DNA of 64,000 nucleotides from UBA7672 sp036733305 (GTDB taxonomy: Bacteria > Pseudomonadota > Alphaproteobacteria > Caulobacterales > Hyphomonadaceae). Position numbers and translations under genes: made by a program. Location of the stretch: the NCBI GenBank assembly GCA_036733305.1, contig DAINAT010000003.1, forward strand, positions 1-64,000. The letters run 5' to 3'. Every line of letters starts with the position of its first letter. The stretch's first letter is position 1. Shown in pieces: positions 42,704 to 51,244 of this stretch. A model generated the notes under the pieces. It did not search any database, was not told where the DNA came from, and was given only the letters and a program-made list of their open reading frames with translations.

Positions 42704-44734
42704 TTACTGGCCGCCCTGCGTCTTAGCAGGAGCCGCGGTCGTGGCAGCCGGGGCCGCTTGAGCGCCCGGGCGACGCATCGACTGCATCATCTTCAGGACG
42801 TTCTCGAGTTCGCCCTGGTCGATGCCGCCATCCTTGTTGGCATCAGCCATTTCGAATGCGCCCGGAGCAGCGGCGAGTTGAGCGAACTGGTCACGCAGTT
42901 CGTTCTTCTGCAGCTTGTCGTCCAGGTTCGAGTCCATCATGCCCATAAGGCGGGTCTTGTTGAGCAGCTGATCGTAGTTCGTTTGCTTCTCGACCGTCTC
43001 GTCTTTCCAGCGGTAGCGCATCGAGGTGTAGAACATTTCCTCGAACGACTGGTCGCCCCACACGATTTCCTTGTTCGGGTCCGGGTTGGCCGGGTTCCGC
43101 TTCGAGTTGTCGTAGATGTAGGTCGCGATCACTTTCGAGCCGGCCTTGATTTCGATCGGCTTGGCGAACTCGTACTGACGCTGCCAGTTGAAGTCGTAGA
43201 ACGGCACGTTGAGGATCGTCTCACGCTTGCCGGTCGGGTACAGGATTTCCAGTTTCGAGTAGGTGCCGCGGTAGTGAGCGTGCACGACGACCGTGTGCAG
43301 GATCGCATCCTTCGGGAAGTTGAAGTACGCGGTTTCCTTGTGCGCCGGATCGTTGGCCGGGATGCGGATAAACTGGTTCACCAGCGGCATCTCGCGCATG
43401 ATCAGGTCAGGCTTCTCGCCGTCCTTGTAGAAGTACAGGCCGATCTGCTCTGCCGAGACTGCTTCCTTGCCGAACGGCGTGTAGTGCATCTGGTAGGCGA
43501 ACTCGCCGCCAGCCGGGATCCACGAGCCAATGCCCTTCGGGGCCACGACCGATTCCATGCCGACCGTGTAGCCGCCGACGCCGCCACCCCAGTTCTGCAT
43601 GCCCTTCTGCGTCTGACCTTCAGCGATCACGCCCGACAGGATGTGGTGCACGGCCTGACGCTGCGAGACTTTCGCCGTCGCGGCTTTCAGCCATTTGCCT
43701 TCCTTGAGCGGGTTCGCAACCGTCGGGTATTGGTAGTCGACGTAGCCGGTGGCGGGCACGGTGAACTTCGGAATATCGACGATCAGGTCCGGCTTGCCGA
43801 GCGGCCAGTCCGGAGCAACGTGCTTGACGTTGGCCAAGCGGTCATCGCCTTCGCCGCGAGGAGCGCCAGCTTCGATCCAGTTGATAAGCGTCTTGACCTG
43901 GTCACCCGACAGCGACTTGTCGTCAGAGAACGTGGCGACGTGCGGATCCGGGTCCCACGGCGGCATGCGGTCGGTGCGCACAGCTTCGCGGATCATCGGC
44001 GCGAAGGTTTTCACTTTCTCGTAGCCGTCGAAGCCGAACGGAGCGATGCCGCCTTGCTGGTGGCAGGCGATGCACTTCTCTTCGATCAGCGGAGCGATCG
44101 TTTGCGAGTACGAGATTTTGGCGAACTCGGCTTTGCGAGCCGGGGCGCGATCCGGGAAGCTGATCGTCGTACCTTTGACGGCGACCTGAGCAACCGCCGG
44201 AGCCTTGCCGGCGAGAACTGCATCAACAGCTTCCGACGAGACCGGGCCTGAGTAAGCGATCTTCATCGTCTTCGGGTCAACAACGAACGACTGGCCAACA
44301 GTCGTAGCGCCGATCTGACCGCCGACGAGTTGCAGGTCGTCCTGCAGGATCGGCGATTTGAAGCCGTACTTCGCGGCATCAGCCAGCATGGCTTCGCGCG
44401 TATCTTTCGGGTTCGAGTTCACGACGAAGATTTCGACGCCCTTGGCGGCGTAGCCGGCTTCGAGCTTGGCGAGTTCCGGACCGACCGTTTCCATGTGGCC
44501 AGCGCCGCCCATCACGAGAACGATCGCGGGAGCGTCCTTGTAGCGATAGAGTTCCTTCGCATAGCCATCCGCCGTCACCAGGCGGAAGTTATCGACGCGG
44601 GCCGGCAGCTCAGCCATCGGCGTCGCCACGGTGGTGTTGGCGGCAGTGTCAGCAACCGGGCCCTGTTGGGCGCAGCTGGCAACAGCCATAGCCAGCACAA
44701 GGCTGGCAGCAGTCATGGTCAGGGAGCGTTTCAT
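42704..44734 (-). CDS. Multidomain lipoprotein: redoxin-like, cytochrome c, PHM-like copper monooxygenase, EF hands
   Basis: The 676-residue exported product has a lipobox VASC (Cys21). Residues 45-170 look like a thioredoxin/AhpC fold but the active-site position reads GGAGHME with no Cys. CIACH (221-225) binds one c-type haem. Residues 310-575 resemble peptidylglycine-type type II copper monooxygenases, with candidate ligands His363-His364, His417, His485-x-His487 and Met567. Two EF-hand loops lie at 601-612 and 631-642. It has a ribosome site GGAGGAAACC. It is apparently monocistronic; the reaction is unknown, possibly oxygen-dependent hydroxylation with haem-delivered electrons. Confidence 0.8.
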   Translation of the reverse strand: MKRSLTMTAASLVLAMAVASCAQQGPVADTAANTTVATPMAELPARVDNFRLVTADGYAKELYRYKDAPAIVLVMGGAGHMETVGPELAKLEAGYAAKGVEIFVVNSNPKDTREAMLADAAKYGFKSPILQDDLQLVGGQIGATTVGQSFVVDPKTMKIAYSGPVSSEAVDAVLAGKAPAVAQVAVKGTTISFPDRAPARKAEFAKISYSQTIAPLIEEKCIACHQQGGIAPFGFDGYEKVKTFAPMIREAVRTDRMPPWDPDPHVATFSDDKSLSGDQVKTLINWIEAGAPRGEGDDRLANVKHVAPDWPLGKPDLIVDIPKFTVPATGYVDYQYPTVANPLKEGKWLKAATAKVSQRQAVHHILSGVIAEGQTQKGMQNWGGGVGGYTVGMESVVAPKGIGSWIPAGGEFAYQMHYTPFGKEAVSAEQIGLYFYKDGEKPDLIMREMPLVNQFIRIPANDPAHKETAYFNFPKDAILHTVVVHAHYRGTYSKLEILYPTGKRETILNVPFYDFNWQRQYEFAKPIEIKAGSKVIATYIYDNSKRNPANPDPNKEIVWGDQSFEEMFYTSMRYRWKDETVEKQTNYDQLLNKTRLMGMMDSNLDDKLQKNELRDQFAQLAAAPGAFEMADANKDGGIDQGELENVLKMMQSMRRPGAQAAPAATTAAPAKTQGGQ

Positions 44735-44788
44735 CGCGCGGTTTCCTCCAGCGTCGTCTCGTATCTGTTGATATTCATGACTCTATTG

Positions 44789-44803
44789 CTAGACAGCGTC
44801 AAG
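44789..44803. promoter_or_regulatory. CTAGACAGCGTCAAG motif at the copper-protein promoter
   Basis: This 15-mer differs by one base from CTAGACAGTGTCAAG at 32023-32037 in the tetR operator. On the minus strand it contains TTGACG (44797-44802), a possible -35 for the gene starting at 44734, with a weak -10 near 44773-44779. The match suggests shared control by the TetR protein or a relative. Confidence 0.45.
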
Positions 44804-44848
44804 ATACCGAACGGTTTTCTCACTCAATTGTGTTAACAGGTGGCGCGT

Positions 44849-46711
44849 TCAGGCTACCGAAAGTCCTGGCGCCCCTTCAATTGGATCATGCTCGGCCACC
44901 CAGTGACCGGGCGACGCCTCGATCAGGGCCGGACGATAGAAGGGCGCCGCGTCCGTCAACTTGGATTTCATGAACCGGAGGCTCGCTTTAGGGTCGAGCG
45001 GCGACGGCAGGTCCCCGTGAAGCTTCACCCGCGCCTTATTACGCTCCCGAACCGGATCGGGAGAGGGAACCGCAGACAGCAAGGCCCGGGTGTAGGGATG
45101 TCGGGGATTGGAGAACAGCTCCTCACGCGACGCCATTTCCACCACCCTGCCGAGATACAGCACCATCACGCGGTGGCAGATTTCACGAACAACTGACAGG
45201 TCATGGCTGATGAACATTATCGCCAGACCGAACTCTTTCTGAAGGTCGATCAGCAGGTCGAGGATCTGGGCCTGGACCGACACATCCAGCGCCGACACCG
45301 CCTCGTCACAGACAACCAGCTTCGGCCTCAGGATCATCGCGCGGGCAATGCCGACACGCTGGTTCTGACCGCCTGACAACTCGTGCGGATAGCGGTTCAC
45401 CATCGCTGGATCGAGACCCATCCGCGCCATCATCTCACGCGCCGCGTCTTCTTTCGCCTTGCCACTCATGTCTGGCCTGAAAACAGTCAGCGGTTCGGCA
45501 ATCGATTGGCCGATGGTCATGCGCGGATCGAGGCTGGCGAGCGGGTCCTGGAAGACGATCTGCAGGTCCTGACGAAGCGGCTGCATCTCCTTGCGCGAGG
45601 CATCGGCGATATTGCGCCCGAGCCAAGCCACCGAGCCGGATGACGGATCAAGAAGTTTGAGAACGCCGCGAGCGAGCGTCGACTTTCCGCAACCACTCTC
45701 CCCCACTACGCCGACGGTTTCGCCGGGACGAAGCGAGAAGCTGACGCCATCAACTGCGCGCAAAGGCACACGGTGACCGAACAGGCCGCCCGGCACATGC
45801 ACCGGGAAGGTCACGTGGAGATCGTCGACTTCCAGGATAGGTTGAACACCGTTCGCCGGCGCTGCGCCAATTGAAGGCCGCGAGCCGCGGTCAGTGCGGT
45901 CCATACGCGGCATCGCATCCAGCAGCATGCGCGTGTATTCATGCTTGGGGGCCGAGAACACGTCATCGACATTCCCGCATTCAACGGCCTCACCGTGGCG
46001 CATCACCACGACGCGATCAGCCATGCGCGCTATCACGCCCATGTCGTGCGTAATGAGCACGAGGCCGGCGCCCGTCTCGCGCTTCAGCTCGTCCATCAGG
46101 TCCAGAACCTGCGCCTGAACTGTGACGTCCAGAGCAGTCGTCGGCTCGTCCGCCAGCAGCAGCTGCGGTTCGCACAGCATCGCCGATGCTATCATCACGC
46201 GCTGACGCATGCCGCCGGACAGTTCGTGCGGGAACTGATGTAAGCGACGACGCGCTTCCGGAATACGCACGCGCTCCAGCCACTCGACGATCCGCGCTTC
46301 AGCTTCAGCACCCTTGAGCTTCTTGTGGCGCGCCAGCACTTCAGCCATCTGCGCGCCGACCGTCATGTGCGCGGTCAACGATGTCAGCGGGTCCTGGAAG
46401 ATCATCGCCACCTTCGCGCCGCGGATCTCATTCAACTCTTTCCGGTTGAGCGCCGTCATCTCAACGCCGTCGAACTTGATCGATCCCTCGACGATCCCGT
46501 TCGCTGCCGTAAGCCCCATCGCAGCCAGGACAGTCTGGCTCTTGCCCGATCCACTCTCACCGACCAGGCCGAGGCACTCGCCGCGCGCTACATCGAAGTC
46601 CAGCTTCTTGACCGCCTCGACGCGCCCATCCTGCGTCTGGAAGGAGACGGAGAGACCCCGAACATCGAGAATGGGCTGGCGCACGGGTACGTCGGTCAAG
46701 GAAGCACTCAT
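44849..46711 (-). CDS. Fused double ATPase of a peptide-type ABC importer (DppD-DppF/GsiA-like)
   Basis: The 620-residue cytoplasmic protein carries two complete ABC ATPase domains. The first has Walker A GESGSGKSQ, signature LSGGMRQR and Walker B LLADEPTT. The second has GESGCGKST, LSGGQNQR and VVCDEAVSALD. Each ends with the oligopeptide-family tail (SRHPYTRALLSAVPSPDP). It would power uptake of peptides, glutathione or similar solutes. No permease or binding-protein gene is beside it, so its membrane partners lie elsewhere or outside the window. Confidence 0.9.
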   Translation of the reverse strand: MSASLTDVPVRQPILDVRGLSVSFQTQDGRVEAVKKLDFDVARGECLGLVGESGSGKSQTVLAAMGLTAANGIVEGSIKFDGVEMTALNRKELNEIRGAKVAMIFQDPLTSLTAHMTVGAQMAEVLARHKKLKGAEAEARIVEWLERVRIPEARRRLHQFPHELSGGMRQRVMIASAMLCEPQLLLADEPTTALDVTVQAQVLDLMDELKRETGAGLVLITHDMGVIARMADRVVVMRHGEAVECGNVDDVFSAPKHEYTRMLLDAMPRMDRTDRGSRPSIGAAPANGVQPILEVDDLHVTFPVHVPGGLFGHRVPLRAVDGVSFSLRPGETVGVVGESGCGKSTLARGVLKLLDPSSGSVAWLGRNIADASRKEMQPLRQDLQIVFQDPLASLDPRMTIGQSIAEPLTVFRPDMSGKAKEDAAREMMARMGLDPAMVNRYPHELSGGQNQRVGIARAMILRPKLVVCDEAVSALDVSVQAQILDLLIDLQKEFGLAIMFISHDLSVVREICHRVMVLYLGRVVEMASREELFSNPRHPYTRALLSAVPSPDPVRERNKARVKLHGDLPSPLDPKASLRFMKSKLTDAAPFYRPALIEASPGHWVAEHDPIEGAPGLSVA

Positions 46712-47089
46712 CTATAGCTTGCGGACTTCGATGCCCTCGGCGGAGAGCACTGACAAGATCGCGTCGTTCAGAAGTTGGGTTGCGTCCGCGCCGCCCTTCA
46801 GCGGTTTGCGGCGCTGGCGCGCGAAGATGCGCCACTGGGTGGGATAGCCCTGTGTCGGGCCGTGGCTGGCGCAGCCGATCGTGATTTCCTGCTCAGTCTC
46901 GGAGAAAAATTCGAGGAACCAGCCCCACTCTTCCGCATGCGGATAGCTGGTGACGACGCCCTGCTCAGCCAGCGCCTGCGCCAGCCATGTTGCGAGCTCA
47001 AAGCCGTACATGTCCTGATTGACCTGACTGGGCTCAGGCAGGAAAGGCTGGAACCGATCTGTCGTGAATTCAAAAGTCCAGAGAAGCAT
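46712..47089 (-). CDS. Hypothetical protein, 125 residues, upstream of the ABC ATPase
   Basis: The soluble acidic product begins MLLWTFEFTTDRFQPFLPE and has an aromatic-rich centre (YPHAEEWGWFLEFF). Its stop is followed directly by the ATG of the ABC gene, so the two are surely co-transcribed. I recognise no family. The start at 47089 is chosen because conservation-like sequence begins there; the longer frame adds a basic, low-quality N-terminus. Confidence 0.65.
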   Translation of the reverse strand: MLLWTFEFTTDRFQPFLPEPSQVNQDMYGFELATWLAQALAEQGVVTSYPHAEEWGWFLEFFSETEQEITIGCASHGPTQGYPTQWRIFARQRRKPLKGGADATQLLNDAILSVLSAEGIEVRKL

Positions 47090-47198
47090 GGCGGCAGTTG
47101 AACCTGCTAAGGCGCGCCAAGGGAACCCCCTTGAGGCTGCCCTGACCATGACACCCCGTCGCATGCGACGCTGGTCGGGCATGACACGGCATCGCCGA

Positions 47199-48041
47199 TC
47201 ATTCCGGCGCCGCCGCGCCAGACAGCAACAACGAATCGATCTCGGAAGCCGCCTGCATGCGCTGGGTGAACCCGAACGTACCGGCGACCGCCATCTCCTT
47301 GGCCGCCTCGATCATCGCCGCCATGGCGACTGCATGCATCATCCCGCCAGTCGAGATGCGCTTGACCCCGAGAGCGCCGACTTGCTCAACCGTCAGCATC
47401 TCCCTGCGCGGACCACGCATGGCGTTGAATGGCCGGTCGATCGAACGACAGACCTCACGCATTTCATCCGACGTGTTGAGGCCGGGGGCGAACAGCACGT
47501 CAGCCCCCGCTTCCTGATAGGCCTGAAGCCGCTTGATCGTATCACCGAGATCCTGCCGGCCGTTGAGATAATTCTCTGCGCGGGCGCACAGCATGAATTT
47601 GAACGGCAGCTTCCCTGCCGCCTCCGCAGCCGCACGCACGCGATCCGCGGCAGCCTCGATACTGTGAACCGGATTGCTCCGGTCGCCGGTGAAATCCTCG
47701 ATGGAACCACCCACCAACCCCGCCTCGGCGCCCTGCCGGATGGTCTCCGCGCAATCTTCTGGTTTGGGCCCGAAGCCATCCTCAAGGTCAGCTGCCAATG
47801 GAACATCGATCATCGGTGCGATCGCACGAATGTGCGCCATCACATTCTCACGTCCTGCATTGTAGTCGGGAAAGCCGATCGAACGTGCATAGCCCGCGCT
47901 CGTCGTCGCCAGCGCCTTGAAGCCAAGACCGGCTAGCACGCGCGCCGAACCAGCATCCCATGGGTTGGGGATCACGAAAACGCCGGGCGCTTTGTGAAGC
48001 GCTTCAAAATCGGCCGCCTTTTGTGCCTGCGTCTTCGCCAT
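47199..48041 (-). CDS. Isocitrate lyase/PEP mutase superfamily enzyme
   Basis: The 280-residue TIM-barrel protein has NPWDAGSARVLAGLGFKALATT at the start, Mg-binding acids in AADLEDGFG and VGGSIEDFTGD, and CARAENYL. The KRCGH-type catalytic loop of isocitrate and methylisocitrate lyases is absent, pointing to the oxaloacetase- or PEP-mutase-like side branch whose reactions vary. The start MAKTQAQKAADF follows GGAGT-type ribosome sequence. Function cannot be narrowed further. Confidence 0.85.
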   Translation of the reverse strand: MAKTQAQKAADFEALHKAPGVFVIPNPWDAGSARVLAGLGFKALATTSAGYARSIGFPDYNAGRENVMAHIRAIAPMIDVPLAADLEDGFGPKPEDCAETIRQGAEAGLVGGSIEDFTGDRSNPVHSIEAAADRVRAAAEAAGKLPFKFMLCARAENYLNGRQDLGDTIKRLQAYQEAGADVLFAPGLNTSDEMREVCRSIDRPFNAMRGPRREMLTVEQVGALGVKRISTGGMMHAVAMAAMIEAAKEMAVAGTFGFTQRMQAASEIDSLLLSGAAAPE

Positions 48042-48227
48042 GGGAAGCACTCCTCTGTTTCTCGCGCCCCGATCATACCAATGTCACGCACATCAGCACG
48101 GCGAATTTTTACCGATGGCCACAGCTGCCGATCATGCCTGAGCCAAACCGGATCTCACCAAGTCGCCAATCCGCTGACCCACTTCCGACATGAACAGCGG
48201 CCAGCCTTCCCATACTGGAGGGACATC

Positions 48228-48614
48228 ATGCGCCTGCTCATTCTTGCTGCTTTCCTGCTGGCAACCCCGGCCATCGCCCAGCCGGGGCAGAAAGCCATCA
48301 CCGGCGAATGGCAGGGAACCGGCCTGCAGGTCGATCGGGGCGGCGTGCAATCGACCTGGACGATTGAGCTATCAATCAGGAACGGACAAAGCGCGATCAG
48401 CTATCCATCGCTGGACTGCAAGGGCGTGCTTCATCGCGTAACGACCACGCCAACCCGGATCGCCTTTCGCGAGGAGATTACCGATGGCAACTGCATCGAC
48501 GGTGGCCAGATCAGCGCCACGTTCGAAAACGGACGTCTCTTCTGGTTCTGGACCAAGCCCGGTCTGGACGTGGACGCGTCAGCCGTCCTCTACCCATCCG
48601 GGCCTATCGCCTAG
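48228..48614 (+). CDS. Small secreted protein of unknown function
   Basis: The 128-residue product has a clean Sec signal peptide (MRLLILAAFLLATPAIAQ) and a short beta-rich domain (GEWQGTGLQVD, WTIELSIRNGQ, AISYPSLDCKGVLHRV, FWFWTKPGLDVD). Two Cys could form a disulfide. A GGAGGG ribosome site precedes the ATG at 48228. Its stop codon overlaps the stop of the convergent phosphatase gene in a shared CTAG. I recognise no named family. Confidence 0.75.
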   Translation: MRLLILAAFLLATPAIAQPGQKAITGEWQGTGLQVDRGGVQSTWTIELSIRNGQSAISYPSLDCKGVLHRVTTTPTRIAFREEITDGNCIDGGQISATFENGRLFWFWTKPGLDVDASAVLYPSGPIA

Positions 48615-49459
48615 ACCTCCAGCAACAGCGCCGTCGAATCGTCCGAGGTCTTGAAGCGGCCGATCTTTGCGTCGTCTTCCGCCGACATTTCCATGCCGCG
48701 CAACTCGCGCATCAGATCGCCCAGCCCGCGCGCGATCACGGCGTCGATCAGGCTCGCATCCGTATATCGTCCATACGGCGAGACGAGCCGGTAGAACCCG
48801 TCGGTCATCACCAAAACCTTCGAGCCCTCGGGCGCCGGCGTCGATTGATAGACAATGTGCTGCGCCGCTTCCGGCTGCACCCCGAAGATCCAGTAGCCGT
48901 TTGCGGTGTTGTGGATCGCCCGCGTGTCCTGAAGCCATTTCAAACGCTCGTCATAGCCGAGCGCCATGACAGTCTGCGCGCGCTTCTGTTCGTCAGCCGG
49001 CTTGCCGGTTTCGCCGAACACAGTGACCTCCCCTGCCGGCGTCTTCACGATGGCGATCGTGTCGCCTAGCGTGGCGCTTTCGATCATCCCGCGGCGCACG
49101 CGCACCCATGTCGCTGCAGCGGTTGGATAGGTCGACAGCGGCGCATCCTTGAGCGGGATCTTGACCTCACGCTCAACCGCCGCGCGCAACTTCGGCAGCA
49201 GACGAGCAAACCAGGCCTGCGGGATTTCACGCGGGTCGGCGGGGTTCGCGACGATCTCCGCCGCAAAGATCTCGGAGTAGCGGGCAGCGTCAGATTCAGC
49301 CGCCGAGAAAATCCGGACCGGCCCCACGTCCGTGGCCCCGTCGATCACACAGGCCCAACCGGCAGCCTCGTCGAAGGCATACCGATCATCGCCCGTTCCG
49401 GTCTTCAGCCCCCCGCTCAGCTTCGAGCCGGGTAAGGAGATGGAATCGATCAGCTTCAT
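48611..49459 (-). CDS. PP2C-like (PPM) protein phosphatase
   Basis: The 282-residue phosphatase-fold protein has acidic metal motifs GTGDDRYAF and CVIDGATDVG, the strand YPTAAATWVRVR, VLVMTDGFYRLV and the final DDSTALLLEV. It probably removes phosphate from Ser/Thr of a partner protein or acts in a partner-switch circuit, but no cognate kinase or anti-sigma gene is adjacent. Spacing of the metal motifs differs from the classic RsbU/SpoIIE enzymes. Confidence 0.8.
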   Translation of the reverse strand: MKLIDSISLPGSKLSGGLKTGTGDDRYAFDEAAGWACVIDGATDVGPVRIFSAAESDAARYSEIFAAEIVANPADPREIPQAWFARLLPKLRAAVEREVKIPLKDAPLSTYPTAAATWVRVRRGMIESATLGDTIAIVKTPAGEVTVFGETGKPADEQKRAQTVMALGYDERLKWLQDTRAIHNTANGYWIFGVQPEAAQHIVYQSTPAPEGSKVLVMTDGFYRLVSPYGRYTDASLIDAVIARGLGDLMRELRGMEMSAEDDAKIGRFKTSDDSTALLLEV

Positions 49460-49546
49460 GGCAGCTTGCTCGCGCGACGGACCAGGAAAGGCGCCGTGCG
49501 TATCATCCGCAGGTGGATGAGCACAGTCCGAGTGTGACGATTGCGG

Positions 49547-49756
49547 CTAAGCTGTTCTTTTCAGCGCCTGCGAGAAGTCAGACAGGGTCTGAATGTAGTC
49601 GCCGCTCTCACGCAGCCGCTGGACATACAGTTCAAGGATCTGGCGGGCGGCGACGCCCGGCTCCAGCCCACATTTCTCCGCCTCTTCCGCGAAGAGCTTT
49701 TTCGACTCCGGATCGAGCCGGACTGTGAGTGGCTGGCGGTTTGCGGTCTTCGACAT
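49547..49756 (-). CDS. Small ribbon-helix-helix-like protein (69 residues)
   Basis: The sequence PLTVRLDPESKKLFAEEAEK followed by GVAARQILELYVQRL has the beta-strand plus two-helix pattern of Arc/CopG (RHH) DNA-binding proteins. The gene is divergent from a second RHH-like gene at 49849, with 92 bp between that carry GCATTGC repeats. No toxin gene is seen on either side. It may regulate itself and its neighbour. Confidence 0.6.
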   Translation of the reverse strand: MSKTANRQPLTVRLDPESKKLFAEEAEKCGLEPGVAARQILELYVQRLRESGDYIQTLSDFSQALKRTA

Positions 49757-49810
49757 GGTCTGATTCCATTAGCAGCCGCGGGGAGCGCCCGGACGCCTGT
49801 AGCGAGAATC

Positions 49811-49847
49811 ACCTTGCAAGCATTGCCAAGGCATTGCAATGACAATG
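49811..49847. promoter_or_regulatory. GCATTGC repeat cluster between two divergent RHH genes
   Basis: CCTTG-N10-CAAGG (49812-49831), direct repeats of GCATTGC (49820-49826 and 49831-49837) and the perfect palindrome CATTGCAATG (49832-49841) are packed into about 35 bp immediately before the plus-strand start. RHH dimers bind such short repeated half-sites, so this is a likely shared operator. Confidence 0.5.
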
Positions 49848-49848
49848 T

Positions 49849-50034
49849 ATGGCCAAGCCACCTGCCAGTGCGGAGACCAAGCCTTTCACGATCGTGCTGC
49901 CCGCAAAGGCCGCCGAGCGCCTTGAAATTCTTGTTGAAACTGGCCTTTACGGCGCCAGTCGCGCCGAGGCTGCGAAGATGATCATCCTTCAGCACCTCCA
50001 GGAACTCTGGAAGTCGGGCAAACTGCCCGGCTGA
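49849..50034 (+). CDS. Small ribbon-helix-helix-like protein (61 residues)
   Basis: KPFTIVLPAKAAERLEILVE followed by SRAEAAKMIILQHLQELWKS fits an RHH DNA-binding fold. No Shine-Dalgarno is visible before the ATG, and the upstream palindrome almost touches it, so translation may be leaderless. Divergent from the similar 69-residue gene. Confidence 0.55.
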   Translation: MAKPPASAETKPFTIVLPAKAAERLEILVETGLYGASRAEAAKMIILQHLQELWKSGKLPG

Positions 50035-50195
50035 AACCGGTACGCGGCGTCTCCCCACAGACAACCCATGTAAAATGGGCCTCAGCGAGGCTTGTTAACC
50101 TTTTGTTTACCACCCGCTGCGCATCGTCTCTTTCAGCCGCCGGGAGCTGCTAAAGGCATCTCCGGGATGCGGCGTCAGGCTGAGGGGATGTTTCC

Positions 50196-50636
50196 ATGAC
50201 CGCGACCGACCCGATCGAGTTTTGCCCTGCCGCTGCCTGCGCCGCGGCGATTGTCCGGCTGGAAGGCTTCATCACCCACGTCACCCGTCTTCACGCGGAA
50301 GCCCAGGTTGCCCGCTCGCCAGACCTGATGGCGCAGCTCGAAGCGATTTCGGACGAGCTGATCCTGGCCGCCGATGAAGCGCGTGATCAGCTCGCTCAGG
50401 CCGAGGCCATTTCAGCCGCCGGCGCCATGGCACAGCTTCTGGCAGCGATCCGCGATGTGCGTATCCGCGACGATGCCGAACGTGAACGCGCGAAGGATCT
50501 GGAAGCGAAAGCCATCCGCTTCCTCGGCAAGGCTAACCTGTACGATCCGCACTTCTGCCGTTCGATCAGCCAGTCAAAACTCGGAGCACGGCTGCACATT
50601 GCGGCTATGCGCGACCTTGAACAGCACGCATCCTAG
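50196..50636 (+). CDS. Hypothetical all-helical protein, 146 residues
   Basis: The Ala- and Glu-rich soluble product is predicted to be long helices or coiled coil (IVRLEGFITHVTRLHAEA, LILAADEARDQLAQAEAI, RDDAERERAKDLEAKA). A GAGGGGAT ribosome site precedes the ATG at 50196. It has no signal peptide and no recognised family. A gene-free 160 bp with AT-rich CCTTTTGTTTACC lies upstream and probably holds its promoter. Confidence 0.7.
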   Translation: MTATDPIEFCPAAACAAAIVRLEGFITHVTRLHAEAQVARSPDLMAQLEAISDELILAADEARDQLAQAEAISAAGAMAQLLAAIRDVRIRDDAERERAKDLEAKAIRFLGKANLYDPHFCRSISQSKLGARLHIAAMRDLEQHAS

Positions 50637-50646
50637 GCACGGCGCT

Positions 50647-51162
50647 TCAGGCCAACTCGACCCGGATATGCGGCTGCAGTTTCGCAACACCGCGCGCCCA
50701 CTCCTCAAGCTTCCACGGCACAACTTCAGTGCCGCCGAAGGGGAGCAATTCGCCATTCTGGTCCAACAGCCTGATGGTCGACGAGTCAGAGCTGTTATCA
50801 ACACGAATGATCGACACATCCGCCAGGTTGAGACGGCCGGACGCGGACGAGTGGATCTCGTTCCACCATACCAACTCGCCGGTTCGCGCATTGACGCCGC
50901 TGCCACGGCGCAGATCGCGGATCAGGCCAATTGCGCCTGAAAGCGCAGCAACCACACCCATCCAGAAGGCCACCGGCACAAGCCACGGCGCGCATTCGCC
51001 GCTCCCGTCGCAATTGGTGGCAGGATCAATGGTCGCGCCCGCAAACACGAACACCAGACCCGCTGCCAGAAGGGCGTAGGACCTGAAGTCCTTGCGGCCT
51101 GACGTCTGGTGAATCATCACCCAGTCCGGCCCGGACACATTATCTGACTGCGACCCCCGCAT
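50647..51162 (-). CDS. Hypothetical membrane protein with two helices
   Basis: The 171-residue product has two hydrophobic segments (about residues 31-44, YALLAAGLVFVFAGAT, and 62-83, LVPVAFWMGVVAALSGAIGL) and a C-terminal soluble part rich in beta strands (LADVSIIRVDNSSDSSTIRL, WKLEEWARGVAKL), arranged like a PH-like domain. Two Cys in the short external loop (NCDGSGEC) could pair. The function is unknown. Confidence 0.7.
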   Translation of the reverse strand: MRGSQSDNVSGPDWVMIHQTSGRKDFRSYALLAAGLVFVFAGATIDPATNCDGSGECAPWLVPVAFWMGVVAALSGAIGLIRDLRRGSGVNARTGELVWWNEIHSSASGRLNLADVSIIRVDNSSDSSTIRLLDQNGELLPFGGTEVVPWKLEEWARGVAKLQPHIRVELA

Positions 51163-51244
51163 GGATCAGAGTATCGCTTGGAGCGGTTAAAAGAAGTTGG
51201 CGGCGCCTCAGCAAATTGACGCCAACCCATGTCCCGAAACGGGA

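Noticed and set aside
49547..50034. A toxin-antitoxin module
   Set aside because: Both small proteins look like DNA-binding RHH types and neither has a toxin-like neighbour or overlap.
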